Below are positions 43,282-51,637 of a stretch of DNA of 64,000 nucleotides, one piece after another. Under the pieces are notes generated by a model that saw nothing but the letters and a program-made list of their open reading frames with translations, ran no database searches and was not told where the DNA came from. The first letter of the stretch is position 1; every line of letters starts with the position of its first letter. The stretch comes from Bradyrhizobium canariense (lineage in GTDB: Bacteria > Pseudomonadota > Alphaproteobacteria > Rhizobiales > Xanthobacteraceae). The stretch lies in assembly GCF_018130465.1 (NCBI RefSeq), contig NZ_JAFCKJ010000002.1, positions 620,001 through 684,000 of the forward strand, given 5' to 3'. The translations under genes were made by a program, and so were the position numbers.

Positions 43282-43893
43282 TTAGGCAGCAAAGCGCTCG
43301 ACGCCGGCGCCCTTAAGCAATTCGGCCAGTTGCTTGCGGGCGTAGAACATCCGGGTCTTCACCGTGCTCTGCGGGATGCCGATGATCTGTCCGACCTCCT
43401 CCACCGACTTCTCATGGTAGTAGACGAGGGTGATGATTTCGCGATGCGCGGGTGACAGCTTCTGAACGCAGGCGCGGAGGATGGCGCTGGTGTCGCTGCG
43501 GTCGAGCGAGGTCTCCGGCGTGTCGCAACCGTCGGCGATCTGGCGCACGTCTTCCTGGTCGATGTCCTCGAAGCGACGCTGGCGCATCGCGGTCAGCGCC
43601 TTGAAGCGGGCGATCGAGAGCAGCCAGGTCGAAACCTGCGAGCGGCCCTGGAATTGGCCGGCGGTCCGCCACACGTCCAGAAACACCTGGCTGACGAGAT
43701 CTTCCGCCGTGGTGGCGTCGCGCACGATCCGCAGGATGAAGCGGTAGACGCGCACGTTGTGACGGCAATAAAGGATGTGCATGGACGTCCGGTTGCCGTC
43801 GGCAATGCTTTCGAGAAGCATGTCGTCCGAGGTCGCCTGAGCGGCAATGATGCTCTGGCTGGCTTGGGCGTTGATGGCGATGACGTTCGGCAT
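43282..43893 (-). CDS. RNA polymerase ECF-type sigma factor
   Basis: Group IV sigma factor, 203 aa. Region 2 runs from about 28 to 100 with HNVRVYRFILRIVRDATTAEDLVSQVFLDV and TWLLSIARFKALTAMRQRR; region 4 runs from about 138 to 195 with LSPAHREIITLVYYHEKSVEEVGQIIG and PQSTVKTRMFYARKQL (each in parts). The N-terminal 25 residues are Ala/Gln rich and outside the core. No anti-sigma gene adjoins it: upstream is the end of a two-component operon, downstream a terminator. Its control must therefore come from elsewhere or from its own promoter region, which carries an unusual dyad (44013-44041). Confidence 0.93.
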   Translation of the reverse strand: MPNVIAINAQASQSIIAAQATSDDMLLESIADGNRTSMHILYCRHNVRVYRFILRIVRDATTAEDLVSQVFLDVWRTAGQFQGRSQVSTWLLSIARFKALTAMRQRRFEDIDQEDVRQIADGCDTPETSLDRSDTSAILRACVQKLSPAHREIITLVYYHEKSVEEVGQIIGIPQSTVKTRMFYARKQLAELLKGAGVERFAA

Positions 43894-44012
43894 TGACTTG
43901 GCTCCCCGTAGCGCCGCAACCGAGCGGCGTTTCCTTGGACCAAAGTGTTAATGAGCCAACGTTTCGGGACGTCTGCACGAAAAGGGGAAAATGGTTTCGT
44001 GCGCGGCCAAAT

Positions 44013-44041
44013 TGTTTCGTCGGACAGGGCCCGACGAAACA
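44013..44041. promoter_or_regulatory. Inverted repeat upstream of the sigma factor gene
   Basis: tgtttcgtcgg and ccgacgaaaca form a perfect 11-bp dyad around acagggc, about 120 bp upstream of the sigma factor ATG. Two more cgaaac-type hexamers (cacgaaac near 43993 and ccgaaacg near 43963, minus strand) lie between it and the gene. A 14-bp segment of the left arm (aattgtttcgtcgg, 44010-44023) recurs exactly at 43204-43217 downstream of the gene. An operator or autoregulatory site is plausible. Confidence 0.5.
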
Positions 44042-44162
44042 TTCGGGGTAAAAAAGCGTGGAATTTCAATGTACGGAAAATACGGGGGTGGGGCTCCGTG
44101 GCCGTGCTGAGCAGTCGGGAACGAATTTCGGGCCCTTGCGTTCGTCGCTTCCGCAATCTCGA

Positions 44163-44304
44163 TGTCGTCCCGGCGAAGGCCGGGATCCATAACCACAGGC
44201 CGTGGTTTGGCGAAGACAGGCAGTGAAGAGGCTTTGGGGCGGTACGAGCACCGCACTCGCCGATAGATCACGCGGTATGGGTCCCGGCCTTCGCCGGGAC
44301 GACA
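44163..44304. repeat. Interspersed hairpin repeat, class A
   Basis: Arms tgtcgtcccggcgaaggccg and complement. The spacer contains 'ataaccacaggccgtggttt', 'ggcgaagacagg' and 'gatagatcacgcggtatggg'. It lies between the response regulator stop and the sigma factor promoter region (gap 43894-44324, 431 bp). The rest of that gap holds the sigma factor upstream region. Confidence 0.88.
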
Positions 44305-44324
44305 CAGGAGAGTGTGGCGCCCCC

Positions 44325-45062
44325 CTACGCCTTCTCGCCCGCCGGCGAGAACAAATAGCCGCCGCCGCGGATGGTGCGGATCACGGCGGGTTTCGTGGGA
44401 TCGGGCTCGATCTTGCGGCGGATGCGCATGATGCGCAGATCGACCGCGCGGTCGAAGGCTTCGGCGTCGCGCGCGTTGGCCAATTCCAGCAGGCGCTCGC
44501 GCGACAGCACGCGCTTCGGATTGGCCGCGAACACCTTCAGGAGCCCGAACTCGGATGCGGTCAGCGGGTGCTCGTTGCCCTCGTCGTCGCGCAAGGCCTG
44601 CGCTTCGAGATCGAGCCACTTCGTCCCGAACCGCACCAGTTGGTCCTTGTCCGATTTCGCAGCCGCCGCCTCCGCCGCCACGGCTTTCGCCGGCGTGCTC
44701 CGGCGCAGCACCGAGCGGATCCGCGCCATCAGCTCACGCAGCTCGCACGGCTTTGCCACGTAATCGTCGGCGCCGAGCTCGAGGCCGACGACGCGGTCGA
44801 TCGGGCTCGCCGTCGCCGTAAGCATGATCACCGGCACGTTGATGCGGCTCTTGAGGTCGCGGATGATCGAGAGCCCGTCTTCCTCGGGCATGTTGAGGTC
44901 GAGCACGACGAGGTCGGGCATGCTGCCGTCGATCGCTGTGCGCAACGACTTGCCGCCGTCGCACAGCGTCACGGTGAAGCCGTGCATCTTGAGGTAATCA
45001 CCGACCATCTCCCGGGCCGGGGCCTCGTCGTCGACGATCATGATGTGCTGGCTTTGGGTCAT
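44325..45062 (-). CDS. OmpR/PhoB-family response regulator
   Basis: DNA-binding regulator, 245 aa. The receiver domain covers about 6-118 with the acidic pair in IMIVDDEAP, the phospho-acceptor Asp55 in VVLDLNMPEEDG, Thr in MLTATA and Lys in YVAKP. A linker rich in Ala and Lys follows (about 122-140). The winged-helix domain (about 145-240) has LTASEFGLLKVFAANPKRVL and the recognition helix region VDLRIMRIRRKIE. It is the last gene of a four-gene unit with a TRAP-type binding protein and two histidine kinases, so it is their likely output. Confidence 0.95.
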   Translation of the reverse strand: MTQSQHIMIVDDEAPAREMVGDYLKMHGFTVTLCDGGKSLRTAIDGSMPDLVVLDLNMPEEDGLSIIRDLKSRINVPVIMLTATASPIDRVVGLELGADDYVAKPCELRELMARIRSVLRRSTPAKAVAAEAAAAKSDKDQLVRFGTKWLDLEAQALRDDEGNEHPLTASEFGLLKVFAANPKRVLSRERLLELANARDAEAFDRAVDLRIMRIRRKIEPDPTKPAVIRTIRGGGYLFSPAGEKA

Positions 45063-45072
45063 GGTCTTGAGA

Positions 45073-46818
45073 TCACGGGATTTCGGTCGCGGGGAGGGTG
45101 ATGGTGAAGGTCGAGCCCTTGCCGGGGCCCTCGCTGTCGGCGGTCACCTCGCCGCCGTGCATGTCGATAATACGCTTGACGATGGACAACCCAAGCCCGG
45201 TCGAGCTCTCGCCGGCGGTCGGTTTGGCGGATAGCCGCTGGAATCGACCGAACAGGCGGCCGAGATCCTCCGGCGACAGGCCGGCGCCCTCGTCGCTGAC
45301 GCGGACGATGGTGTCGCCGCCCTCATGGCTGACGACGACCCCGATCTTGCCGCCGATGGGGCTGTATTTGATGGCGTTGCTGATGAGGTTGTCGATCGCC
45401 TCGCGAATGCGGTCGGTGTCGCACATGGTGACGACGTTGACGGGCGCGGTGACGCTGATCGCCTGCTGCTTGTTGACGGCGAGCGGCTGGTTGGCCTCGG
45501 CGACCTCCTTGACCAGGGCCGCGACGTCGACGGGCTCGCGGCGGATGGTGATGTCGAAGGCATCGGCCATCGCGTCCGAGATCAGATGATCGACCATCGT
45601 GGTCAGGCGCTTGGTCGCATCGCGGATGTGATCGACCTGGGCGACCACGCCGCTTGACGACGCGCCGGTCGAGATCAGCTCCTTCAGCATCTCGGTGCGG
45701 CCGAGGATGACGCCGAGCGGATTCTTCAGATCGTGGGCAACGGTGCCAAGGATCTCGTTCTTGAAGCCGTTGGCGCGTTGCAGCCGCAGCCATTGCGCCG
45801 AGAGGCGGCGGTTGGCCTGCATCAGCGCGCGGGTGCGCTGGGCGACGCGGTCTTCCAGCTGGGTGTTGGCGGCCTGGAGCTGCTGGTAGAGGATGACGTT
45901 GTCGAAGGCGATCGAGAGCCGGCTGGAGAATATCTCGACCAGCGAGCGGTCGGTCTCGGACAGCTCGCGCTCGGCCTGGAGCAGCACCACGACCTCGCGG
46001 CCGCTTCCGGTGCGCAAATAGATCACGCTGCGGTGGTCGGCGAATTCGTTCTTGCGGCCCTGGAACGCGGCCTCCACCATCGCGCGCAGATCGGGGTCGA
46101 GCGCCTTCGACGAGGTCGTGCCGATGAAGCGGCTGTAGCAGCCGCTGCCGGCGAGCACCGAGAGCTCGGGGTCGATGCCGCCATTGTCGCGCAAAACCAG
46201 TATACCGGCGCAATCGACGTTGAGCAGCGAGGCGAGCTGGGTCAGCACGCCCTCGGCGAGCCGCTGCATCGACTTGAAGTCGTACAGCGTCGAGGCGGCG
46301 TCGATGATGATCTCGAGCCCGCGTCTTGTCTGCAGCATACGCTCGAGCTGCTGGTAGGAGCGCAGCGCCGCGGTCAGCGAGGTGAACAGCTTGTCGGCGG
46401 TGAGCTCGGTCTTGGCCTTGTAGTCGTTGATATCGTACTGCACGATCACGCGCCGCTCGGGCGCCTGGCCGGGCTGTCCGGTGCGCAGGATGATGCGCAC
46501 GGTCTCGTTCTTGAGCTCGTTGCGGATGTACTCGACCAGCTCGAGGCCGGCGACGTCCGTTTCCATGATGACGTCGAGCAGCACGGCGGCGATGTCGCTG
46601 TGCGCGGCCATCAGCTTGCGACCTTCGGCCGCGGAATGGGCGGAGAGGATCTCCAGACCCTGGCCGTTGAGGTTGTAGTCGGACAGCGCGAAGCGCGTGC
46701 CGTCATGCACGGCCGGATCGTCGTCGATGACGGCGATCTTCCATTTCCGGGCGTCAACATCCTCCGATGCGGTACCGGTATCGTCGATCAGGTGGAGGAC
46801 ATCGTCCTGTTCGGCCAT
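45073..46818 (-). CDS. Cytoplasmic hybrid histidine kinase: receiver, DUF3369/GAF-like and kinase domains
   Basis: A soluble kinase of 581 aa with no membrane segment. The receiver domain lies at about 26-150 (KIAVIDDDPAVH, Asp82 in VLLDVIMET, Lys in NDYKAK), followed by a DUF3369-type sensor region (about 155-320). A short coiled coil leads to HisKA with the phospho-acceptor His362 in GTVAHDLKNPLG. The ATPase domain has NLISNAIKYSP, VSDEGAGLSPED and STGLGLSIVK. An N-terminal receiver on a kinase suggests it is itself phosphorylated, probably by the membrane kinase encoded just upstream (31-bp overlap), and passes the signal to the OmpR-type regulator 10 bp downstream. Confidence 0.94.
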   Translation of the reverse strand: MAEQDDVLHLIDDTGTASEDVDARKWKIAVIDDDPAVHDGTRFALSDYNLNGQGLEILSAHSAAEGRKLMAAHSDIAAVLLDVIMETDVAGLELVEYIRNELKNETVRIILRTGQPGQAPERRVIVQYDINDYKAKTELTADKLFTSLTAALRSYQQLERMLQTRRGLEIIIDAASTLYDFKSMQRLAEGVLTQLASLLNVDCAGILVLRDNGGIDPELSVLAGSGCYSRFIGTTSSKALDPDLRAMVEAAFQGRKNEFADHRSVIYLRTGSGREVVVLLQAERELSETDRSLVEIFSSRLSIAFDNVILYQQLQAANTQLEDRVAQRTRALMQANRRLSAQWLRLQRANGFKNEILGTVAHDLKNPLGVILGRTEMLKELISTGASSSGVVAQVDHIRDATKRLTTMVDHLISDAMADAFDITIRREPVDVAALVKEVAEANQPLAVNKQQAISVTAPVNVVTMCDTDRIREAIDNLISNAIKYSPIGGKIGVVVSHEGGDTIVRVSDEGAGLSPEDLGRLFGRFQRLSAKPTAGESSTGLGLSIVKRIIDMHGGEVTADSEGPGKGSTFTITLPATEIP

Positions 46819-48866
46819 TGAGAAGTCCCGTCAGTCTCTGTGCTTTGCCCGCCGCCCTTGGCGACCCGGGGCATGATAATGCGAAAAGTGGTGCCTTGTC
46901 CCAGCTTGGATTCCAGCATCATGCGACCGCCGAGCTGCTGGGTGACGAGGTTATAGACGATATGGAGGCCGAGTCCCGTGCCACCTTCATTACGCCTGGT
47001 GGTAAAGAATGGGTCAAAGGCCTGGCGCTGCACGTCGGGGGTCATGCCGGCCCCGTCATCGGTGAAGATGATCTCGACGTCGTCGGTCCCGCGGGGCCGC
47101 GCCGAGATCGTGATCGTGCCGGTGCGACCGTCGGCAAAGGCGTGGTTGGCGGCGTTGAGGAACAGGTTGGTCAGGATCTGGCCGTAGGAGCCGGGATAGC
47201 CGTCGAGCAGCAGCCCCTCGGGCATGTCGACATGGAGCGTGATCGGCGACCGCTTCAGCACCGGCCGCAGGCTCGCGATGATCTGCTCGGTGGCTTCGCT
47301 CAGGGAGAATTGCCGCCGCTCGGCATGGGAGCGGTCGACCGCGACCTGCTTGAACGACTGGATCAGCTCGCCGGCGCGCTGCAGGTTGCCGACGAGCTGC
47401 TGCGAGGCATCGCGCGAGGACTGCACGAATTCTTCCAGCTGCGAGCGGCGCAGGCCGCCTTCGCCCTTGAGCTGGGCCTCGAAGATCTCGGTGCGCCGGG
47501 CAAAGCTGGAGGCGACGGTGAGGCTGATGCCGATCGGGTTGTTGACCTCGTGAGCGACGCCGGCGACGAGGCCGCCGAGGGCTGCGAGCCTTTCGGCATC
47601 GATCAGATTCTGCTGTGCGGCGTTGAGCTCGAGCAGCGCACTTTCGGCCTTCTCCTTGGACGCGCGCAGCTCGTCCTCGGTCTCGCGCTTCGCGATCGCG
47701 TTTTCGCGGAACACTTCCACCGCGCGCGCCATGGCGCCGACTTCGTCGCGCGCGCGCGTGCCCTGCACCTCGCGGTCGAGGTCGCCGAGCGTGATCGCGC
47801 GCATCGCCGCCATGATCTGCTGCAGCGGCAGCCGGATCGACAGCGCGATCAGCACGCCGGCGGTGAGGATGATGCCGAGGAAGATCACGGCGATGGACAG
47901 AACGCGACGGGAAATGTCCGCCAGCGTGCGGTCGAACGTCTCCTGCGCCTTCTGCTCGCGCTGGCGCATCTTGGTGGAGAGGTCGTCGATGGCGCCGATC
48001 GCCTCGGCCTGGTTGGCGTCGATCGTATTGCGCAGCAGCTCGGTACGGTTCGTGAGCTGCTCGGAGAGCTTTGCAAAGCCCTCGCGCAACGCGGCGGTGC
48101 GGACCCCGAGCCGTTGCAGCGCCATGCGCTGGAGGTCGTTGTCGGCGAGATCGATCATCACGGGGATGGTCTTCTCGATCGTCTCGGTGTTGCGGCGGGC
48201 GTCGTCGGCCGCACCCGACGACAGCGACAGATAGTAGGAATTGGCCGCGACCAGCATCGCGGTGAAGGCCTCGCGCGACTTGCCCAGCGAAGGCCAGATC
48301 AGCGCGTCGCGATGGCCGGTGGCGCCTTCGATGATGGAGTAAAGGCCGGCCATGTCCCTGGCCGGTCCCTGCACCTGATCCTCATAAGTCCTGGCGATGG
48401 TGGCCTGGACGCCGCGCAGCTCGCCAAAGCCGTTGAGGAAGCGGTCGGTGGTGCGCTCCAGCTCCTCGACCGAGCCCGACAGCATCGGGTCCTTGGCGGC
48501 GCGGTTGGTCAGCGTGCCCAGCACCGCCTCGCGCAGCAGCAGGATCTCGGCGAACAGGTCGGGGCTCGGCTGGTTGATGTAGCGGTGGATCAGATTGTGC
48601 AGCCGCCCGGTCTCGCTTTCGAGCAGCGCCAGAATCCGGTCGGACTCGCGCACCTGGCGCACGTCGTCCCAGGCCGAGCCGAGCACCTGCGAGCCGTTCC
48701 AGATCAGCGCGACCAGCACCACCACGACGGCTGAGTTCAGCGCCGCGATCGACAGGATGCGCCAGCGGATCGGCACCGCCCGGAGCACGCCGACGAGCCG
48801 CGCGCGCAGCCGCCCGATCGGGCCGGGCGACCTGTCTGCATGCTCGCTGTGTCCAAGCCCGGGCAA
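46788..48866 (-). CDS. Membrane-bound sensor histidine kinase
   Basis: A 692-aa kinase. The first membrane helix is at about 36-57 (ILSIAALNSAVVVVLVALIW), a 260-residue mostly helical periplasmic domain follows, and the second helix is at about 322-344 (VLSIAVIFLGIILTAGVLIAL). A HAMP domain (about 345-395), a coiled coil, HisKA with His439 in GGLVAGVAHEVNNPIG, and the ATPase domain (NLFLNAANHAF, FTDDGAGMTPD, GGTGLGLHIV) complete it. It starts 6 bp after the TRAP-type binding-protein gene and overlaps the next kinase by 31 bp. The helical periplasmic domain is the natural docking place for the binding protein. Confidence 0.94.
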   Translation of the reverse strand: MPGLGHSEHADRSPGPIGRLRARLVGVLRAVPIRWRILSIAALNSAVVVVLVALIWNGSQVLGSAWDDVRQVRESDRILALLESETGRLHNLIHRYINQPSPDLFAEILLLREAVLGTLTNRAAKDPMLSGSVEELERTTDRFLNGFGELRGVQATIARTYEDQVQGPARDMAGLYSIIEGATGHRDALIWPSLGKSREAFTAMLVAANSYYLSLSSGAADDARRNTETIEKTIPVMIDLADNDLQRMALQRLGVRTAALREGFAKLSEQLTNRTELLRNTIDANQAEAIGAIDDLSTKMRQREQKAQETFDRTLADISRRVLSIAVIFLGIILTAGVLIALSIRLPLQQIMAAMRAITLGDLDREVQGTRARDEVGAMARAVEVFRENAIAKRETEDELRASKEKAESALLELNAAQQNLIDAERLAALGGLVAGVAHEVNNPIGISLTVASSFARRTEIFEAQLKGEGGLRRSQLEEFVQSSRDASQQLVGNLQRAGELIQSFKQVAVDRSHAERRQFSLSEATEQIIASLRPVLKRSPITLHVDMPEGLLLDGYPGSYGQILTNLFLNAANHAFADGRTGTITISARPRGTDDVEIIFTDDGAGMTPDVQRQAFDPFFTTRRNEGGTGLGLHIVYNLVTQQLGGRMMLESKLGQGTTFRIIMPRVAKGGGQSTETDGTSQWPNRTMSST

Positions 48867-48872
48867 GAGGCC

Positions 48873-49874
48873 TCACTCCACCTTGCGAATGCGTTCAATC
48901 AGCGCGGCCGCGGCCGGATCTTGCCCGGCCTTGGCGTAGATCGCGACCATCGCATCCTCGAACGGCTTGCGGTCGATATCCCTGACGATGGTGACGCCCG
49001 CTGCTTCCGCCTTGCGTTGCGACTGCTCCTCGAGGTCGCGCCATTTCTCGCGCATGAAGCGACTGGAACGTATCGCGGCTTCCCTGAAGATGGTCTGGTC
49101 GTCGGCCGACAGGCTTTTCCAGGCCTTCAGCGAGATCACCAGGACTTCGGGGCTCATCGTGTGCTCAGTGAGCGCGAGGTAGCCGGCATGCTTGTAATGG
49201 TCCGTCGTCACGAAGGATGGCCAGTTGTTCTCGGCGCCGTCGATCAGATGGTTGGCAAGCCCGGCAAGCACCTGCCCATAGGGCATCTCGACCGGCTCCG
49301 CGCCGAGCGAGCGGATCATCTGGCTCATCAACTCCGACTGCTGCACCCGGATCCGCAATCCCTTGAGGTCCGCGACGTTTCTGACCGGGCGGGCGCCGTT
49401 GTAGATCGACCGAGCGCCGGAATCGTAGAAGGCCAGCCCGACAAAGCCGTAGGGTTCGAAGCTGCCGAGAATCTCGCTGCCGATCGGCCCGTCCAGCACC
49501 TTCTGCATGTGCTCGATGGACCGAAACAGGAACGGCATCGCAAGCACGTTCATCGCCGGAACGAAGTTGCCGATCAGCGCCACATTGGTCCGGTTGAGAT
49601 CGATCGCGCCGGCCCGGGTCTGCTCGATGGTCTCCTTCTCCTCGCCGAGCTGGCGGGAGTGGAACACCTTGACCTCATGCCGACCGCCGCTGCGCTCGGC
49701 GATCAGGGCGCCCATGTAGCGCAGCGCCTGCACGGTCGGATAATCCTCGGTCTGGGTGTCGGCGGCGCGGAATTCGCGCGCAGCGGCGCTCGTCGCGCAG
49801 ATGGCGATCAGAAGCGCGACAAAAACCACCCCGGTCCGCGAGCGTTCGGCACGGTTCAACACTGGCACACTCAA
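48873..49874 (-). CDS. TRAP-type C4-dicarboxylate-like solute-binding protein (DctP family)
   Basis: Periplasmic receptor of the DctP family, 333 aa. A signal peptide lies at about 14-33 (VFVALLIAICATSAAA). The mature part shows FRAADTQTEDYPTVQALRYM, then the hallmark GAIDLNRTNVALIGNFVPAM and FYDSGARSIYNGARPVR, where the Arg (about 167) that binds the ligand carboxylate is expected, and DLKGLRIRVQQSELM. There are no DctQ or DctM membrane genes on either side. It is instead the first gene of an operon with two kinases and a regulator, which suggests that it senses a carboxylate ligand rather than feeding a transporter. Confidence 0.92.
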   Translation of the reverse strand: MSVPVLNRAERSRTGVVFVALLIAICATSAAAREFRAADTQTEDYPTVQALRYMGALIAERSGGRHEVKVFHSRQLGEEKETIEQTRAGAIDLNRTNVALIGNFVPAMNVLAMPFLFRSIEHMQKVLDGPIGSEILGSFEPYGFVGLAFYDSGARSIYNGARPVRNVADLKGLRIRVQQSELMSQMIRSLGAEPVEMPYGQVLAGLANHLIDGAENNWPSFVTTDHYKHAGYLALTEHTMSPEVLVISLKAWKSLSADDQTIFREAAIRSSRFMREKWRDLEEQSQRKAEAAGVTIVRDIDRKPFEDAMVAIYAKAGQDPAAAALIERIRKVE

Positions 49875-50066
49875 CCCCTCAGTGGTGGAGTCTATGGCGG
49901 GAGTAAAAGGTTCAATGCAATCTAGCAGATGGTCGAGGGAAGGCCATCCCGCCCGGCACTCCTGCGTGATTGTGCGGCGCGGCCGGCGCTTATTCCCGGT
50001 TGAAACCGCAAATGCCGCGCCTTAAGCAGGGACAGCCGCCGTTCGTCGTGCGACATGGGATGCGAT

Positions 50067-51407
50067 ATGGGAAGAGCCATCGTGACTTCAGCATCGCGCC
50101 TTTTGCAGGTCGTCGCCGCCTTTGCGGCTCTCTCATTGGCCGCGCCGGCGCGGGCCGCCACCGACATCGCGTGGTGGCACGCGATGTCCGGCGAGCTCGG
50201 CCGGCAGCTCGAGAAGCTCGCATCCGACTTCAACGCCTCGCAATCCGATTACCGGATCGTGCCTGCTTACAAGGGCAATTACACCGAGACGGTGACGGCC
50301 GCGATCTTCGCCTTCCGCTCGCGCAGCCAGCCTGCGATCGTCCAGGTCAACGAGGTCGCCACCGCCACCATGACCGCGGCCAAGGGCGCGATCTATCCCG
50401 TGTTCAGCCTGATGCGGGACATGAACGAGCCGTTCTCGCTCAATGACTACCTTCCCGCTGTCTCCGGCTACTACACCGATGCGGCCGGCAATCTCTTGTC
50501 CTTCCCGTTCAATTCGTCGACGCCGATCCTGTATTACAACAAGACCATGTTCCGCGACGCGGGCCTCGATCCTGAGGCGCCGCCGAAGACCTGGCCGGAG
50601 CTTGGCGCTGCTGCAAAACGCCTGCGCGATCGTGGCGCGGCGTGCGGCTTCACCACGTCCTGGCCGTCCTGGATCCATGTCGAGAATTTTTCAGCCTTCC
50701 ACAATCTGCCGCTGGCAACGCGGGCGAACGGCTTTGCCGCGCTCGATGCCGAGCTGACCATCAACAATCCGTCTCTCGTGCGTCACGTCTCCGAGCTCAG
50801 CGAGTGGCAGAAGACCAAGGTGTTCGACTATAGCGGCCGCGGCCAGTCGGCCGAGCCGCGCTTCCAGAACGGTGAATGCGGCATCTTCATCGGCTCCTCG
50901 GCGACGCGGGCCGACATCAAGGCAAATTCGAAATTCGAGATCGGCTACGGCATGATGCCGTATTGGCCCGATGTGAAGGGCGCGCCGCAGAATTCGATCA
51001 TCGGCGGCGCCACGCTGTGGGTGCTGCGCGACCGGCCGCGCGAGGAATACAAGGGCGTGGCGCGATTCTTCGCCTACCTGTCGCAGCCCGGCGTGCAGGC
51101 CGCATGGCATCAGAACACCGGCTATCTGCCTGTTACCCGTGCCGCCTTCGAGCTGACCCGCGCGCAAGGTTTTTACGAGCGTACCCCGGGCTCGGCGATC
51201 TCGTTCGAGGAGATCACGCTGCATCCGCCGACGGAGAATTCGAAGGGCATCCGGCTCGGCTCCTTCGTGCTGATCCGCGGCGCGATCGAGGACGAGCTGG
51301 AGCAGGCCTTTGCCGGCCGCAAGAGCGCGCAAGCAGCGCTCGATTCCGCGGTCGAACGCGGCAACAAGCTGCTGCGCCAGTTCGAGCGCGCCAGCCCGGA
51401 GCGATAG
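50067..51407 (+). CDS. Extracellular solute-binding protein, UgpB-like (family 1)
   Basis: Periplasmic receptor resembling the glycerol-3-phosphate binding protein UgpB, 446 aa. The signal peptide (ASRLLQVVAAFAALSLAAPARAA) ends near residue 30. The mature part begins TDIAWWHAMSGELGRQLEKL, exactly the UgpB opening, and continues with YKGNYTETVTAAIFAFRS, FPFNSSTPILYYNK and FAYLSQPGVQAAWHQNTGYLP (in part). ATG at 50067 is preferred over 50055 because the second fits the signal length. No ugpA/E/C genes adjoin it, so it is an orphan receptor or relies on a distant permease. It is divergent from the TRAP-type gene. Confidence 0.93.
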   Translation: MGRAIVTSASRLLQVVAAFAALSLAAPARAATDIAWWHAMSGELGRQLEKLASDFNASQSDYRIVPAYKGNYTETVTAAIFAFRSRSQPAIVQVNEVATATMTAAKGAIYPVFSLMRDMNEPFSLNDYLPAVSGYYTDAAGNLLSFPFNSSTPILYYNKTMFRDAGLDPEAPPKTWPELGAAAKRLRDRGAACGFTTSWPSWIHVENFSAFHNLPLATRANGFAALDAELTINNPSLVRHVSELSEWQKTKVFDYSGRGQSAEPRFQNGECGIFIGSSATRADIKANSKFEIGYGMMPYWPDVKGAPQNSIIGGATLWVLRDRPREEYKGVARFFAYLSQPGVQAAWHQNTGYLPVTRAAFELTRAQGFYERTPGSAISFEEITLHPPTENSKGIRLGSFVLIRGAIEDELEQAFAGRKSAQAALDSAVERGNKLLRQFERASPER

Positions 51408-51637
51408 GCGCCGCCGCTTCCGCGACACGCGCGACGTTCGCTGCACCGGCGAACACCATCGGACATCTCGCCATCTGACGGAGTGTGCGAGCCTGCGGCG
51501 CGACGGGCCGCAGGTCCATGCTCTCGAATCCGTGACGCCCGTGTGAGCCACTTCACTTGTGGCTGTACGCCGGCGGATATAATCTTGAGGTTGTTTCTGA
51601 TGTCATTTTTTCGGAAAAGTTGTAATGGAGATCACCT

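Noticed and set aside
46767-48734. A 655-codon plus-strand frame opposite the membrane kinase
   Set aside because: Antisense to a kinase with complete H, N and G boxes.
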